In this document: positions 1 to 8,169 of the stretch, piece after piece
Position numbering within the stretch: position 1 is the first letter of the stretch
How the letters are laid out: every line of letters begins with the position of its first letter
Source of the DNA: CAYMPH01 sp964529415
Lineage (GTDB): Bacteria; Spirochaetota; UBA4802; UBA5550
Direction: 5' to 3'
Assembly: GCA_964529415.1 (NCBI GenBank)
Contig: CAZGWD010000012.1
Span: 1-64,000 of the forward strand
Length of the DNA: 64,000 bases
Made by a program: the position numbers and the translations under genes
Notes under the pieces: model-generated
What the model was told of the DNA's origin: nothing
The model's database searches: none
Seen by the model: the letters and a program-made list of their open reading frames with translations, nothing else

Positions 1-3
1 ATG

Positions 4-50
4 TGTTACCTATGCGCCCGGTTTATTTTGTTACCCATCCTCCCGGTTTG
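4..50. repeat. Tandem pair of IS-terminus-like repeats (remnant)
   Basis: Two imperfect direct copies of a 22-base unit lie 25 bases apart (4-25 and 29-50). Both share TGTTACC, a variable centre and CCCGGTTT, and they are more GC-rich than what follows. Multiple short direct repeats at the termini are a feature of IS21-like elements, and TGTTACC...CCCGGT resembles ends I associate with that group. No transposase follows to the right, so this is either a solo end or the edge of an element lying left of the window. The family assignment is from memory and weak. Confidence 0.3.
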
Positions 51-176
51 TACAAAGACTCCACTCCCCACCGCCCGCTCATTGCCGCGGAGGCTATAGT
101 ACCTTTATCTGTTACTTAATTGTTTATAGATTAAAGAAAAATTTCTTTAAATGCTGTTTTAAAAAATCACTATTCC

Positions 177-198
177 GCCGGTGATGTTAGACACCGGC
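177..198 (-). other. GC-rich hairpin downstream of the small orphan gene
   Basis: A 7-base perfect inverted repeat (GCCGGTG / CACCGGC) with an 8-base loop lies just past the stop codon of the leftward gene at 210-458. No uninterrupted T-run follows immediately in the direction of transcription. It could be a weak terminator or an mRNA 3'-end stabiliser, but it lacks the full signature. Confidence 0.3.
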
Positions 199-209
199 TT
201 CAATGAAAA

Positions 210-458
210 TTAAATTGCATCTCTAAAAACATAGAAACCTAAACAAATTGTAACTCCAAATGATCTTAAATCTTCTGATTCATCTCTTAACATTTTCTCT
301 AAAGCATTTTTAAAAGCTAATCTTGCTTCATAGTCATTTAATTTTTTATATTCTTCTAAAATTGGCATAACACTGCTACCATATTCAGAATATCCTTTAT
401 GCTTTTTATTGTTTTGAAAGGATTCTATAAATAAGTCATTATAGTCATTTTCATTCAT
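210..458 (-). CDS. Small hypothetical protein coupled to yjbQ
   Basis: An 82-residue, soluble, charged protein with no signal peptide, no membrane segment and no motif I recognise. The middle is probably helical (a run of Ala/Leu/Glu/Lys around residues 40-60) and the C-terminus is hydrophobic (VTICLGFYVF). Its start lies 3 bases past the yjbQ stop, and a GGGAG ribosome-binding site sits in the last bases of yjbQ, so the two are almost certainly co-transcribed and probably translationally coupled. Coding is supported by the ribosome site and spacing. Function is unknown. Confidence 0.6.
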   Translation of the reverse strand: MNENDYNDLFIESFQNNKKHKGYSEYGSSVMPILEEYKKLNDYEARLAFKNALEKMLRDESEDLRSFGVTICLGFYVFRDAI

Positions 459-461
459 TTT

Positions 462-857
462 TTAACTCCCATTAATTTTCACATACACTTTTCTGTTCCT
501 CGGCCCGTCGAACTCGCAGAAAAAAATTCCCTGCCAAGTGCCAAGCACGGGTGAACCTTTATCTATGATAATGGTTTCAGAACATCCTACTAGAGATGAT
601 TTTATATGCGCGGGTGAATTTCCTTCTGAGTGATCAAATCGCACCTTTTCCAGTTTTAAGCTGTCCAGTCCTTTTATTATATCGCTTTTTACATCAGGGT
701 CTGCATTTTCATTTATGGTTATAGCTGCAGTTGTGTGAGGCGTGTATATCAGGCAGGTGCCGTTTTGTGTTTTGCTGTCGCGGATAATTTTTACAACCTG
801 TGAAGTAATATCGATCAGCTCTTCTCTTGATGATGATTTAACAGTTATTGTTTCCAT
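462..857 (-). CDS. yjbQ: YjbQ/UPF0047 family protein
   Basis: A 131-residue protein matching the whole UPF0047 (YjbQ) family, a compact beta-rich fold usually 130-140 residues long. Family hallmarks are visible: the HTTAAITINENADPDV segment (residues ~42-57), the EGNSPAHIKSSLVG segment with its His (~78-91) and the C-terminal LGTWQGIFFCEFDGPRNR signature (~105-122). Members have been reported to show weak thiamine-phosphate synthase activity in E. coli, but the physiological role is not settled. It is transcribed away from the helicase gene at 1017 and reads into the small orphan gene at 210-458. Confidence 0.93.
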   Translation of the reverse strand: METITVKSSSREELIDITSQVVKIIRDSKTQNGTCLIYTPHTTAAITINENADPDVKSDIIKGLDSLKLEKVRFDHSEGNSPAHIKSSLVGCSETIIIDKGSPVLGTWQGIFFCEFDGPRNRKVYVKINGS

Positions 858-984
858 AGATTATCCTGTTTTTAATAAAATATAAAATTATTACAAAAGA
901 ATAGAATGAGTTTCATTGATTTTTTCTATGATTTATTTTAAATGTGCAATAATAAAATTAAATAATCACAGATTTATTCTTGCG

Positions 985-990
985 TATAAT
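985..990 (+). promoter_or_regulatory. Putative -10 element for the dinG-type helicase gene
   Basis: A perfect TATAAT lies 26 bases before the helicase start codon, preceded closely by TG (TGCGTATAAT). No good -35 hexamer is seen at the usual distance. The implied start would give a leader of about 20 bases. Confidence 0.4.
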
Positions 991-1016
991 CTAACATGGT
1001 TTAAACAAGATAAATT

Positions 1017-3002
1017 ATGAACAATAAAAATACAGATATAAATCTCGATACAATTTTCAGCAATGGCGGGCCTGTTTCTGAAATTCTTCCCGGATTTGAA
1101 CACAGAAACGAACAGACTGTAATGTCGGATTTTATATATGAAAGACTTGAACACCAGGAAAATGGAATTGTTGAAGCAGGAACAGGTGTAGGCAAAACTC
1201 TCGCGTATCTGATACCTGCTATTAAATATGCAATGGCCACAGGGAAAAAAATTGCTGTATCAACTGAAACGAAAGCTCTGCAAAAACAGCTTATTGGCAA
1301 AGATATGCCTTTAATTGAAAAACTTTTTTCTGCAAACAATGTAACTCCATTCAAATATTCCGTTTGTTACGGTGGTGGAAATTATCCATGCAGGAAAAGA
1401 TTCGACATGGTTTTATCCCGGGGACAGTTCGGGGAATCTGATTTAGGATTAATTGCAGCATTAAATAAAAAATTTGAAAACGGCGATATTTTTACACGGC
1501 TCGATGTCCGCGTTCCTGCAAGGATCTGGTTTGAAATTCAAAGGGAGGGTGACGCATGCGATTCATTCAAATGTTTTCATTCCAAGACCTGTTCATTCCA
1601 GAAAGCGAGAAAAGAGTGGGCAGAGTCATCTCTATTGATAATGAATCACTATCTGTTTTTTACAAATATTGCATCCAATAAGGTTTATCTTCCTGAAAGT
1701 GATATTGTAATCTTTGACGAAGCTCATTCCATTGAGGAAATTGCCTGTTCGCAGATTGGATATGATCTGAGCTACACCCTACTTGTAGAAATTTTATCTC
1801 TTTTTAAAAGTGATAACAGGAAAAAATCCCTGCTTGGGTCAATTGCTTCACATTCATTGAGTAAAAGTGCCGGTTCACTTATAAAAAAAATATCATCTTC
1901 TGCATCCGATTTCTTTGAGGGACTGAGAGAATATTTAAAAGACGGCAATCATTTCAGGCTAAAGGAGCCTTTGAAAGGCGGTTCAGAGCTAACGGAACAT
2001 TTAAAAAATCTTATGATTCTTGTGTCTGATATGGAAACGGAATTTACTGAAGACAGTCCCATGAAGATGGAATTTGACATAGCAAGAGGAAAGCTTTTCA
2101 GCTACATCGAGAATTTCAAAACTTTCTATTATCAGAATCTGGATGATTATGTTTACTGGATTGAAAAAGAGCCAGGGGAAATTCTCGGCGATATTCACCT
2201 GAGAGCTCAGCCAGTTGATATTTCAGATATAATGGCAAGAGAGGTTTTTGATTATTATGATTCATCTTTTCTTGTATCAGCAACATTATCTGTAGCAGGG
2301 GATTTTTCCTTTATATCCGGAAGGCTCGGTATGGAAATTTACAAATCAATTTCAATACCTCCTGCATTTGATTATAAATCTCAGATGGTAATATTCGCAG
2401 GGAAAAATCTTCCTGAACCATCAAGCAGTTCCTTTATTGAAGAAGCTGCATCTGCCTCAGCGGAAATTGTCCGCATTTTAAACGGGAACTGTCTGATGCT
2501 TTTTACTTCTTACAGAATGCTTTCCGAAGTTAAAGAGAGACTTGAGTCTGATATTGATCATACTATTTATTCGCAGGAGGATTTTCCATCTGCTGAAGCT
2601 CTTGAACTTTTTGTAAATGATGAAAATTCTGTTTTAATGGGAACTCATTCTTTCTGGCAGGGTATTGATCTTAAAGGCGATCTGCTGCGCGGGGTGATCA
2701 TGATGAGGCTTCCATTTACTGTTCCGGATTCCCCGCCATTTAAAGCCAAGGTTGAGAAAATTGAAAATTCCGGAGGTAATCCGTTTAATGATTATCAGAT
2801 ACCAGAAGCAGTTATAAAATTCCGCCAGGGTTTCGGCAGACTTATAAGAAGTTCTACTGATTTCGGGATTATAGCTATTCTTGATTCACGTATTGTAAAC
2901 AAATCCTACGGCAGAAAATTTTTAAAATCACTCCCTGAATGTCCGGTTGTATTTGATCTGGACAAACTGAAGACAATCTATGATGATATGTGCAGCAGAT
3001 AA
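1017..3002 (+). CDS. dinG: DinG/XPD-type ATP-dependent DNA helicase
   Basis: A 661-residue superfamily 2 helicase of the iron-sulfur (XPD/DinG/YoaA) group. Visible motifs are Walker A GTGVGKT at ~55-61, four candidate 4Fe-4S cysteines at ~125, 181, 186 and 192, the DEAH box at 234-237, a VSATL motif III, and C-terminal motifs V/VI (GTHSFWQGIDL and QGFGRLIR). Family members unwind 5'-to-3' and act on R-loops, forked DNA and DNA-damage intermediates in the cytoplasm. No exonuclease domain precedes the helicase, unlike the Gram-positive DinG form. It is monocistronic, divergent from yjbQ, and has only a poor ribosome site before the ATG. Confidence 0.92.
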   Translation: MNNKNTDINLDTIFSNGGPVSEILPGFEHRNEQTVMSDFIYERLEHQENGIVEAGTGVGKTLAYLIPAIKYAMATGKKIAVSTETKALQKQLIGKDMPLIEKLFSANNVTPFKYSVCYGGGNYPCRKRFDMVLSRGQFGESDLGLIAALNKKFENGDIFTRLDVRVPARIWFEIQREGDACDSFKCFHSKTCSFQKARKEWAESSLLIMNHYLFFTNIASNKVYLPESDIVIFDEAHSIEEIACSQIGYDLSYTLLVEILSLFKSDNRKKSLLGSIASHSLSKSAGSLIKKISSSASDFFEGLREYLKDGNHFRLKEPLKGGSELTEHLKNLMILVSDMETEFTEDSPMKMEFDIARGKLFSYIENFKTFYYQNLDDYVYWIEKEPGEILGDIHLRAQPVDISDIMAREVFDYYDSSFLVSATLSVAGDFSFISGRLGMEIYKSISIPPAFDYKSQMVIFAGKNLPEPSSSSFIEEAASASAEIVRILNGNCLMLFTSYRMLSEVKERLESDIDHTIYSQEDFPSAEALELFVNDENSVLMGTHSFWQGIDLKGDLLRGVIMMRLPFTVPDSPPFKAKVEKIENSGGNPFNDYQIPEAVIKFRQGFGRLIRSSTDFGIIAILDSRIVNKSYGRKFLKSLPECPVVFDLDKLKTIYDDMCSR

Positions 3003-3008
3003 GCTTAA

Positions 3009-3167
3009 CCCCCCATCCCCCAAAGGGGGCGAGAAAATTGTATAAAAAAAGTTTCAATATATGTAATAAGAGATTACCTAAACAGTTTGGCAAATTCCAA
3101 AAAAAGTTAAGATTGAAGTTGATGCATATGAACGGTTATAATCGTGCCCCCGCTGGGGGACAGGGGG
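3009..3167. repeat. Pair of inverted C/G-rich hairpin units
   Basis: Two C/G-rich hairpins (around 3009-3030 and 3146-3167) are approximate reverse complements of each other. Each has a CCCCC/GGGGG stem with a 3-base loop and a flanking CCCCC/GGGGG run. They bracket about 115 bases of AT-rich DNA downstream of the helicase gene. This is the layout of a REP doublet or small non-autonomous element. The open frame running through it is a by-product. Confidence 0.45.
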
Positions 3168-3210
3168 AATTATACATAATGAGCTGTAAACTTGAATCAG
3201 TATTATTATT

Positions 3211-3239
3211 AAAAAAAGCGCCGGCATAACCGGCGCTTT
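3211..3239 (-). terminator. Rho-independent terminator of hppA
   Basis: A perfect 10-base stem (3215-3224 with 3230-3239) has a CATAA loop. Read leftward it is followed by seven Ts. It lies 24 bases past the hppA stop codon and could also slow rightward transcripts from the helicase gene. Confidence 0.85.
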
Positions 3240-3262
3240 AAATTAAACTATGTTTATAGTAA

Positions 3263-5638
3263 TTAAGCTTTTATTTGCATAGATGTGAAAGAACGAATAA
3301 CAAAGAAAACTGCTATTGCAAAGAAAACACATGTTAATACAATCTTGATGTGTGGAGGTAATTCAAGAGCAAGTTCAAGTGCGAGAAGTCCGAAAAGAGT
3401 TGAGAATTTAATAATCGGATTCAGAGCAACAGAAGATGTATCCTTGAAAGGATCTCCAACTGTATCGCCGATAACTGCAGCTTTATGCAATTCTGTTCCT
3501 TTTTCTTTCATATCAACTTCAACAACTTTCTTGGCATTGTCCCATGCTCCACCTGCATTTGCAAGATAGATTGCCTGGAAAAGACCGAATATTGCTATAG
3601 AAATCAGATATCCAATGAAGAAGAAAGGCTCAAGATTAGCAAAAGCCAGTGTGCTCATGAAGATAACGATAAAAATATTTATCATACCTTTCTGTGCATA
3701 CTGTGTGCATATCTCAACAACCTTCTTGCTGTCTTCTGTAGAAGCTTTTGTAACTGTGTTATCAAGTTTCATGTTAGCTTTGATAAATTCAACAGCTTTG
3801 TAAGCACCGCTTGTTACAGCGTGGTTTGCAGCGCCTGTGAACCAGAATACAACAGCTCCACCAGCCATAAGACCAAGCAGGAATGGAGGATATAGTATTG
3901 AAAGTTTATCTATATTCTGTGTAAGGTTATTTGTTAGAAGAACTATGATTGAGAAAACCATGGTTGTAGCACCAGTTACAGCAGTTCCAATTAGAACAGG
4001 TTTTGCTGTAGCTTTGAAAGTGTTACCAGCTCCATCATTAGCTTCGAGATTGTGTTTTGATACATCAAATTTTGGCTCAAATCCGAAGTCTTTTTTGATT
4101 TCAGCTTTAATATTTGGAATGTTTTCAATAAGTGAAAGTTCATATACAGACTGAGCGTTGTCTGTTACCGGACCGTATGAATCAACTGCGATTGTAACAG
4201 GACCCATTCCAAGGAAACCAAAAGCAACAAGACCGAATGAGAATACTGCTGGAGCTACCATAAGCACATCTAAGCCAAGTGTGCTGATTGCATATGCAAT
4301 TCCCATAAGAATCATAATTGCAAGACCAAGAAAATATGAACTGAAGTTACCAGCTGTAAGACCAGCAAGAATATTCAGTGATGCTCCGCCGTGTTTGGAT
4401 GAATTAACAACGTTTTTAACAAAAATACTGTTTGTTGATGTGAAGAATTTAACAAGTTCAGGTATTACAGCACCTGCAATTGTTCCGCAGGAAATGATTG
4501 TAGAAAGTTTCCACCATAGCGATCCGTCACCAAGTTCTGAAATCATGAATGAGGATATAAAGAAAGTAACGCCTATAGAAACAATTGATGTTATCCAGAC
4601 AAGTGATGTTAAAGGATGTTCAAAATTCATCTTGTCTTTAGTGCCATACATTGCTTTAGCTAAAATTGAATTTACTGCGTATGAGAATAAGCTTGTTAAA
4701 AGCATTGCAAGTCTCATTACGAAAATCCATACAAGAAGTTTAACCTGAATAATAGGGTCTTTAACTGCAAGAAGTATGAAAGATATAAGTGCAACACCAG
4801 TTACTCCATAAGTTTCAAAACCGTCTGCTGTAGGTCCTACTGAGTCTCCAGCGTTGTCTCCAGTACAGTCTGCAATAACTCCAGGGTTTCTTGCATCGTC
4901 TTCTTTAATATCAAAAACGATTTTCATCAGGTCTGATCCGATGTCAGCAATTTTTGTGAAAATTCCTCCGGCAATCCTTAGAACTGAAGCTCCAAGAGAT
5001 TCACCTATTGCAAATCCGATAAAACATGCACCTGCAAGTTTTGAAGGTATAAAAACAAGGATAATAAGCATCATTAAAAGCTCAACGCTTATTAAAAGCA
5101 TACCAATACTGATACCTGATCTTAAAGGAATTGCATAAACAGAAAAAGGTTTGCCGGTTAAGCTTGCGAAAGCTGTTCTTGAGTTAGCAAAAGTATTGAT
5201 TCTCATTCCAAACCAGGCAACACCATAACTTCCGAGAATACCAACAATACTGCTTAGAACAATAATTGTTACATCAAAAGTTGACATGTGGCGAAGAAAT
5301 CCAAAATAAACAATTATGACTACTGCAAGAAGACTTTCAAGCAAGAGAATGAATTTTCCCTGAGTTACAAGGTAGGTCTTGCATGTTTCATAAATAAGTT
5401 CTGAAATTTCTTTCATGGATTTGTGAACAGGCAGATTTTTAATGCTTATAAACTGCATGAATCCGAAAAGAAGACCAAGAACACATAATCCGATTCCATA
5501 GATGAGAATTGTGTTTCCTGGAATGCCGAAAAAATTTACCGAACCAAGATCAGGTACTGCAAGGTCGGCTTCTGAAGCAAAAATGACTGAAGCTGAAAAT
5601 ATTCCAACAACAGTCAGTAAAATTTTTTTTAAAACCAT
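3263..5638 (-). CDS. hppA: Membrane-bound H+-translocating pyrophosphatase, divergent type
   Basis: A 791-residue integral membrane enzyme with about 16 hydrophobic segments. It hydrolyses pyrophosphate to pump cations across the inner membrane. Substrate motifs are intact: the acidic PPi/Mg site at ~223-278 (AGGIFTKIADIGSD, EDDARNP, DNAGDSVGPTADGFETYG) and the C-terminal HKAAVIGDTVGDPFKDTS motif. At the K+-dependence motif GNT-F-K-A-T-A-K-P (~539-547), Lys542 occupies the position that is Lys in K+-independent pumps and Ala in K+-dependent ones. The second coupling position is Ala rather than Thr or Gly, and about 15 extra residues precede the motif. I therefore infer a K+-independent, probably H+-pumping enzyme of a divergent subgroup. 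The start is supported by GGAG six bases before the ATG. The gene follows the Fe-S oxidoreductase at 5709. Confidence 0.93.
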   Translation of the reverse strand: MVLKKILLTVVGIFSASVIFASEADLAVPDLGSVNFFGIPGNTILIYGIGLCVLGLLFGFMQFISIKNLPVHKSMKEISELIYETCKTYLVTQGKFILLLESLLAVVIIVYFGFLRHMSTFDVTIIVLSSIVGILGSYGVAWFGMRINTFANSRTAFASLTGKPFSVYAIPLRSGISIGMLLISVELLMMLIILVFIPSKLAGACFIGFAIGESLGASVLRIAGGIFTKIADIGSDLMKIVFDIKEDDARNPGVIADCTGDNAGDSVGPTADGFETYGVTGVALISFILLAVKDPIIQVKLLVWIFVMRLAMLLTSLFSYAVNSILAKAMYGTKDKMNFEHPLTSLVWITSIVSIGVTFFISSFMISELGDGSLWWKLSTIISCGTIAGAVIPELVKFFTSTNSIFVKNVVNSSKHGGASLNILAGLTAGNFSSYFLGLAIMILMGIAYAISTLGLDVLMVAPAVFSFGLVAFGFLGMGPVTIAVDSYGPVTDNAQSVYELSLIENIPNIKAEIKKDFGFEPKFDVSKHNLEANDGAGNTFKATAKPVLIGTAVTGATTMVFSIIVLLTNNLTQNIDKLSILYPPFLLGLMAGGAVVFWFTGAANHAVTSGAYKAVEFIKANMKLDNTVTKASTEDSKKVVEICTQYAQKGMINIFIVIFMSTLAFANLEPFFFIGYLISIAIFGLFQAIYLANAGGAWDNAKKVVEVDMKEKGTELHKAAVIGDTVGDPFKDTSSVALNPIIKFSTLFGLLALELALELPPHIKIVLTCVFFAIAVFFVIRSFTSMQIKA

Positions 5639-5669
5639 CAGTTACTCCTTTAAACATATTTTATTTTTT

Positions 5670-5693
5670 GAGAGCCGGATTTCTCCGGCTCTC
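5670..5693. other. Intercistronic hairpin between the Fe-S oxidoreductase gene and hppA
   Basis: A perfect 10-base stem (GAGAGCCGGA / TCCGGCTCTC) with a 4-base loop fills most of the 70-base gap. In the leftward direction it is followed by an A-rich rather than T-rich stretch, so it is not a classical terminator. A role in mRNA processing or uneven expression of the two genes is possible. Confidence 0.5.
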
Positions 5694-5708
5694 GTGTGCG
5701 CAATTTAT

Positions 5709-7832
5709 TTATTTTTCCATTGAATTATTAACAAGTTCAGCTAAATCGAGAACTGCTAAATTCGGCATATCAAGCTCATTTGCTCCGTCTGAAAGCATTG
5801 TGAGGCAGAATGGACAAGCTGTTCCAACAGTAGCTGCTCCGGTTGAATTGGCATCTTTTGTTCTGAACTGATTTACCCTTGATCCAAGATGCTCTTCAAT
5901 CCACATCCTGCTTCCGCCGGCACCGCAGCAGAAACTTGTATCATGATGTCTGCTCATTTCAACAAGATTTGAACCTGGAATTGCTTTGATAATTGAACGT
6001 GGTGCATCGTATATTTCGTTGTATCTTCCAAGGAAGCATGAATCGTGATATGTAATTTTGTCTTTAAGAGCTTCTTTCAGTTTGATTTTTCCTGATTTAA
6101 TGAGTTCAGAAATAATCTCTGTATGGTGATAAATTTCAACATCATAAGAGAAAGGTTTGCCTTCAGAATCAGTACCAAGAGGAGCAAATTTTTTGTATTC
6201 TTTTTTGAGAACGTTGTATCCGTGAGGGCAGGTTGTTATTATTTTTTTAATTCCGTATGTTTTAAATACTTCAAGGTTCTGTGCAGCAAGAGTGTGGAAC
6301 AGATATTCGTTTCCAGCTCTTAATGCAGAATCACCACAACAGGTTTCCTCTGCTCCGAGAATACCGACTTTAACACCAGCTTTTTTCAAAATTGATAACA
6401 GTGCTATTGCAACTTTCTGATTACGTTTGTCATATGAAGCTGAACAGCCTACAAAATAAACATAATCAACATTCGGATCTTCAGCAAGAGTTTTCACACC
6501 AAGATCTTCAGGTACCCATGCCCCTCTTTCAGAGAAACCGAAACCGTAAGGATTGAAATTGCTTTCCATTTTAGTGAATGTAGCCTGAAGCTCAGCTGCC
6601 ATTTCGCCTTCCATAAGAACTTTATGCTGTCTCATACCGAGCATTTTAGGAACGTGCTCAATGTTTACAGGGCAGGCTTCCATACAGGCACCGCAGTTTG
6701 TGCAGGACCAGAATTCATCAGGCTGAACAGATCCGCCTATAAGCTCTGTTGATTCAACTGCAGCAGGATCGGAAGCTGCAAGAAGTTTTGGTGCGCGTTC
6801 TTCAATATTATCTTTTATATCATTGATAAGTTTTTTAGGAGATAATGGCTTTTCAGTCAGATAAGCCGGGCAGTTGTCCTGGCATCTTCCGCATCTTGTG
6901 CATGCTGCGCTGTCCATCATCTGTTTCCATGTGTACTCTTCAATTTTTGAAATGCCGAAAGTCTCAGCTGTTTCAAAAACTTTAGGGTCTATAACAGGAA
7001 GAGTGTATTTTGTTTTTGGGCTTTCATTATCGAGATTCATGAAATATACATTTAGAAATCCTACGAAAATGTGCCCGATTTTATTGGAAGCAATCAGTCC
7101 TATAAAGGTGAATGATGCAATCATATGCAGCCACCAGTTGAGATAATGAGATTTTTTAAGTAAAGAAATCTCAACACCTTTAAAAACATGGGCGTATGCA
7201 TAACCAACAGGAGACCAGATTTCAAAATCAGGTATGTGAGTTATTGCAATTCGAAGAGCTTCATTTGTAAAGCCTGTTATCACTATAAATAGAATGAGTC
7301 CAAGAGCAAATAAGTCAGTAGCCTGATTGTCCAGTCTTTTAGGAGCTAATATATATCTTCTGAAGATAGCCATAGCCAGACCAAGAAGAACAACTAAACC
7401 GAACATGTCTCCGAATAATGACCAGATGAGATAGAAATTGCCTGTAATGAAATGATAATGGAAGAAAAGACCGGTGAAGTCTTCCTGAACAACAATTATC
7501 ATTGTAACAATGAAAAGTCCAACAAAGCCAAAGAAGAAGCTGGCATGCATTATTCCGCCGTAGCCTTCTTTGAAAATTTTTGCCTGGAACATTACATACT
7601 TGACTACTGCAATCATTCTTGCAACAGGTTTGTCTGTTCTTATTTCAGGTTTCCCGAGTTTCCAGATTTTAACTCTCTGGATAATTGTGTAGATTAAATA
7701 TGCAACAGCAGCAGCAGCAAAAAGATAAATGCCCCATCGCATGAATCCTGCAGGTCCGCCAACATTAAAATAAAATTCCCTTGTTACATGCTTTACAGAA
7801 ATACCATAAGATTCGGCCAGTCCTATTATCAT
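5709..7832 (-). CDS. Membrane Fe-S oxidoreductase, probable ETF:menaquinone oxidoreductase (EMO-like)
   Basis: A 707-residue fusion of an N-terminal NarI-like membrane part (five or so segments within ~32-260, with His residues suited to haem b), a ferredoxin-like domain with two 4Fe-4S motifs (Cys311/314/317/321 and Cys377/380/383/387), and two C-terminal CCG domains (motifs CCGDSALRAG and CCGAGGSRMW) of the heterodisulfide-reductase D type. This architecture matches the membrane proteins proposed to pass electrons from electron-transferring flavoprotein to menaquinone in beta-oxidising anaerobes. The role is inferred from architecture. No etfAB genes are in the window. GGAGGA precedes the ATG. 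Downstream lies hppA, so both genes may serve membrane energisation. Confidence 0.82.
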   Translation of the reverse strand: MIIGLAESYGISVKHVTREFYFNVGGPAGFMRWGIYLFAAAAVAYLIYTIIQRVKIWKLGKPEIRTDKPVARMIAVVKYVMFQAKIFKEGYGGIMHASFFFGFVGLFIVTMIIVVQEDFTGLFFHYHFITGNFYLIWSLFGDMFGLVVLLGLAMAIFRRYILAPKRLDNQATDLFALGLILFIVITGFTNEALRIAITHIPDFEIWSPVGYAYAHVFKGVEISLLKKSHYLNWWLHMIASFTFIGLIASNKIGHIFVGFLNVYFMNLDNESPKTKYTLPVIDPKVFETAETFGISKIEEYTWKQMMDSAACTRCGRCQDNCPAYLTEKPLSPKKLINDIKDNIEERAPKLLAASDPAAVESTELIGGSVQPDEFWSCTNCGACMEACPVNIEHVPKMLGMRQHKVLMEGEMAAELQATFTKMESNFNPYGFGFSERGAWVPEDLGVKTLAEDPNVDYVYFVGCSASYDKRNQKVAIALLSILKKAGVKVGILGAEETCCGDSALRAGNEYLFHTLAAQNLEVFKTYGIKKIITTCPHGYNVLKKEYKKFAPLGTDSEGKPFSYDVEIYHHTEIISELIKSGKIKLKEALKDKITYHDSCFLGRYNEIYDAPRSIIKAIPGSNLVEMSRHHDTSFCCGAGGSRMWIEEHLGSRVNQFRTKDANSTGAATVGTACPFCLTMLSDGANELDMPNLAVLDLAELVNNSMEK

Positions 7833-8169
7833 TATTTCCTCCAGAATTTTGTATTATAAAAGGAAATAGTAAAAATTTCCCTTAAAGTGCAGTTGAAAAA
7901 ATATAGGCAGTGATTACCATTTTTAAATAAATGATTCATCATGTTTATTCGAAGCTCCCTTGACTGAAAAAATAATTTTCAGCAATCAAAAACACAGCCA
8001 AACTATTGGCTTTAAATGTGATGTCAACATTAATTTTTATATACGCATATTTTTGTTTTTTCCCATAAATTATTTATTGACACTCAGCCTTAACACGTAA
8101 CATAAAATTGAATTCATTGGTTTTTTTTATAGTTGCAGGCATAAAGCAGTAATGATGATGGTATAAATT
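7833..8169. other. Divergent intergenic region before metX
   Basis: This 337-base AT-rich spacer separates the leftward oxidoreductase gene from metX. It holds a putative metX promoter (8077-8106) and a 6-base hairpin (AGCCAA-ACTA-TTGGCT, about 7996-8011). I see no conserved SAM-riboswitch core and no small reading frame worth calling. Confidence 0.5.
8077..8106 (+). promoter_or_regulatory. Putative sigma-70 promoter of metX
   Basis: A perfect TTGACA (8077-8082) is followed after 18 bases by CATAAA (8101-8106), four of six matches to the -10 consensus. It lies about 65 bases before the metX start. Confidence 0.45.

Noticed and set aside
2990..3229. 79-codon frame after the helicase gene
   Set aside because: It runs through the two C/G hairpins and a terminator arm; composition follows the repeats, not a protein.
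3285..5138. Long open frames on the plus strand opposite hppA
   Set aside because: They are antisense shadows of a strongly conserved membrane enzyme; their translations are low-complexity and have no ribosome sites.
7900..8169. SAM-type riboswitch before metX
   Set aside because: Only one small hairpin is seen; none of the conserved SAM riboswitch core sequences could be recognised.
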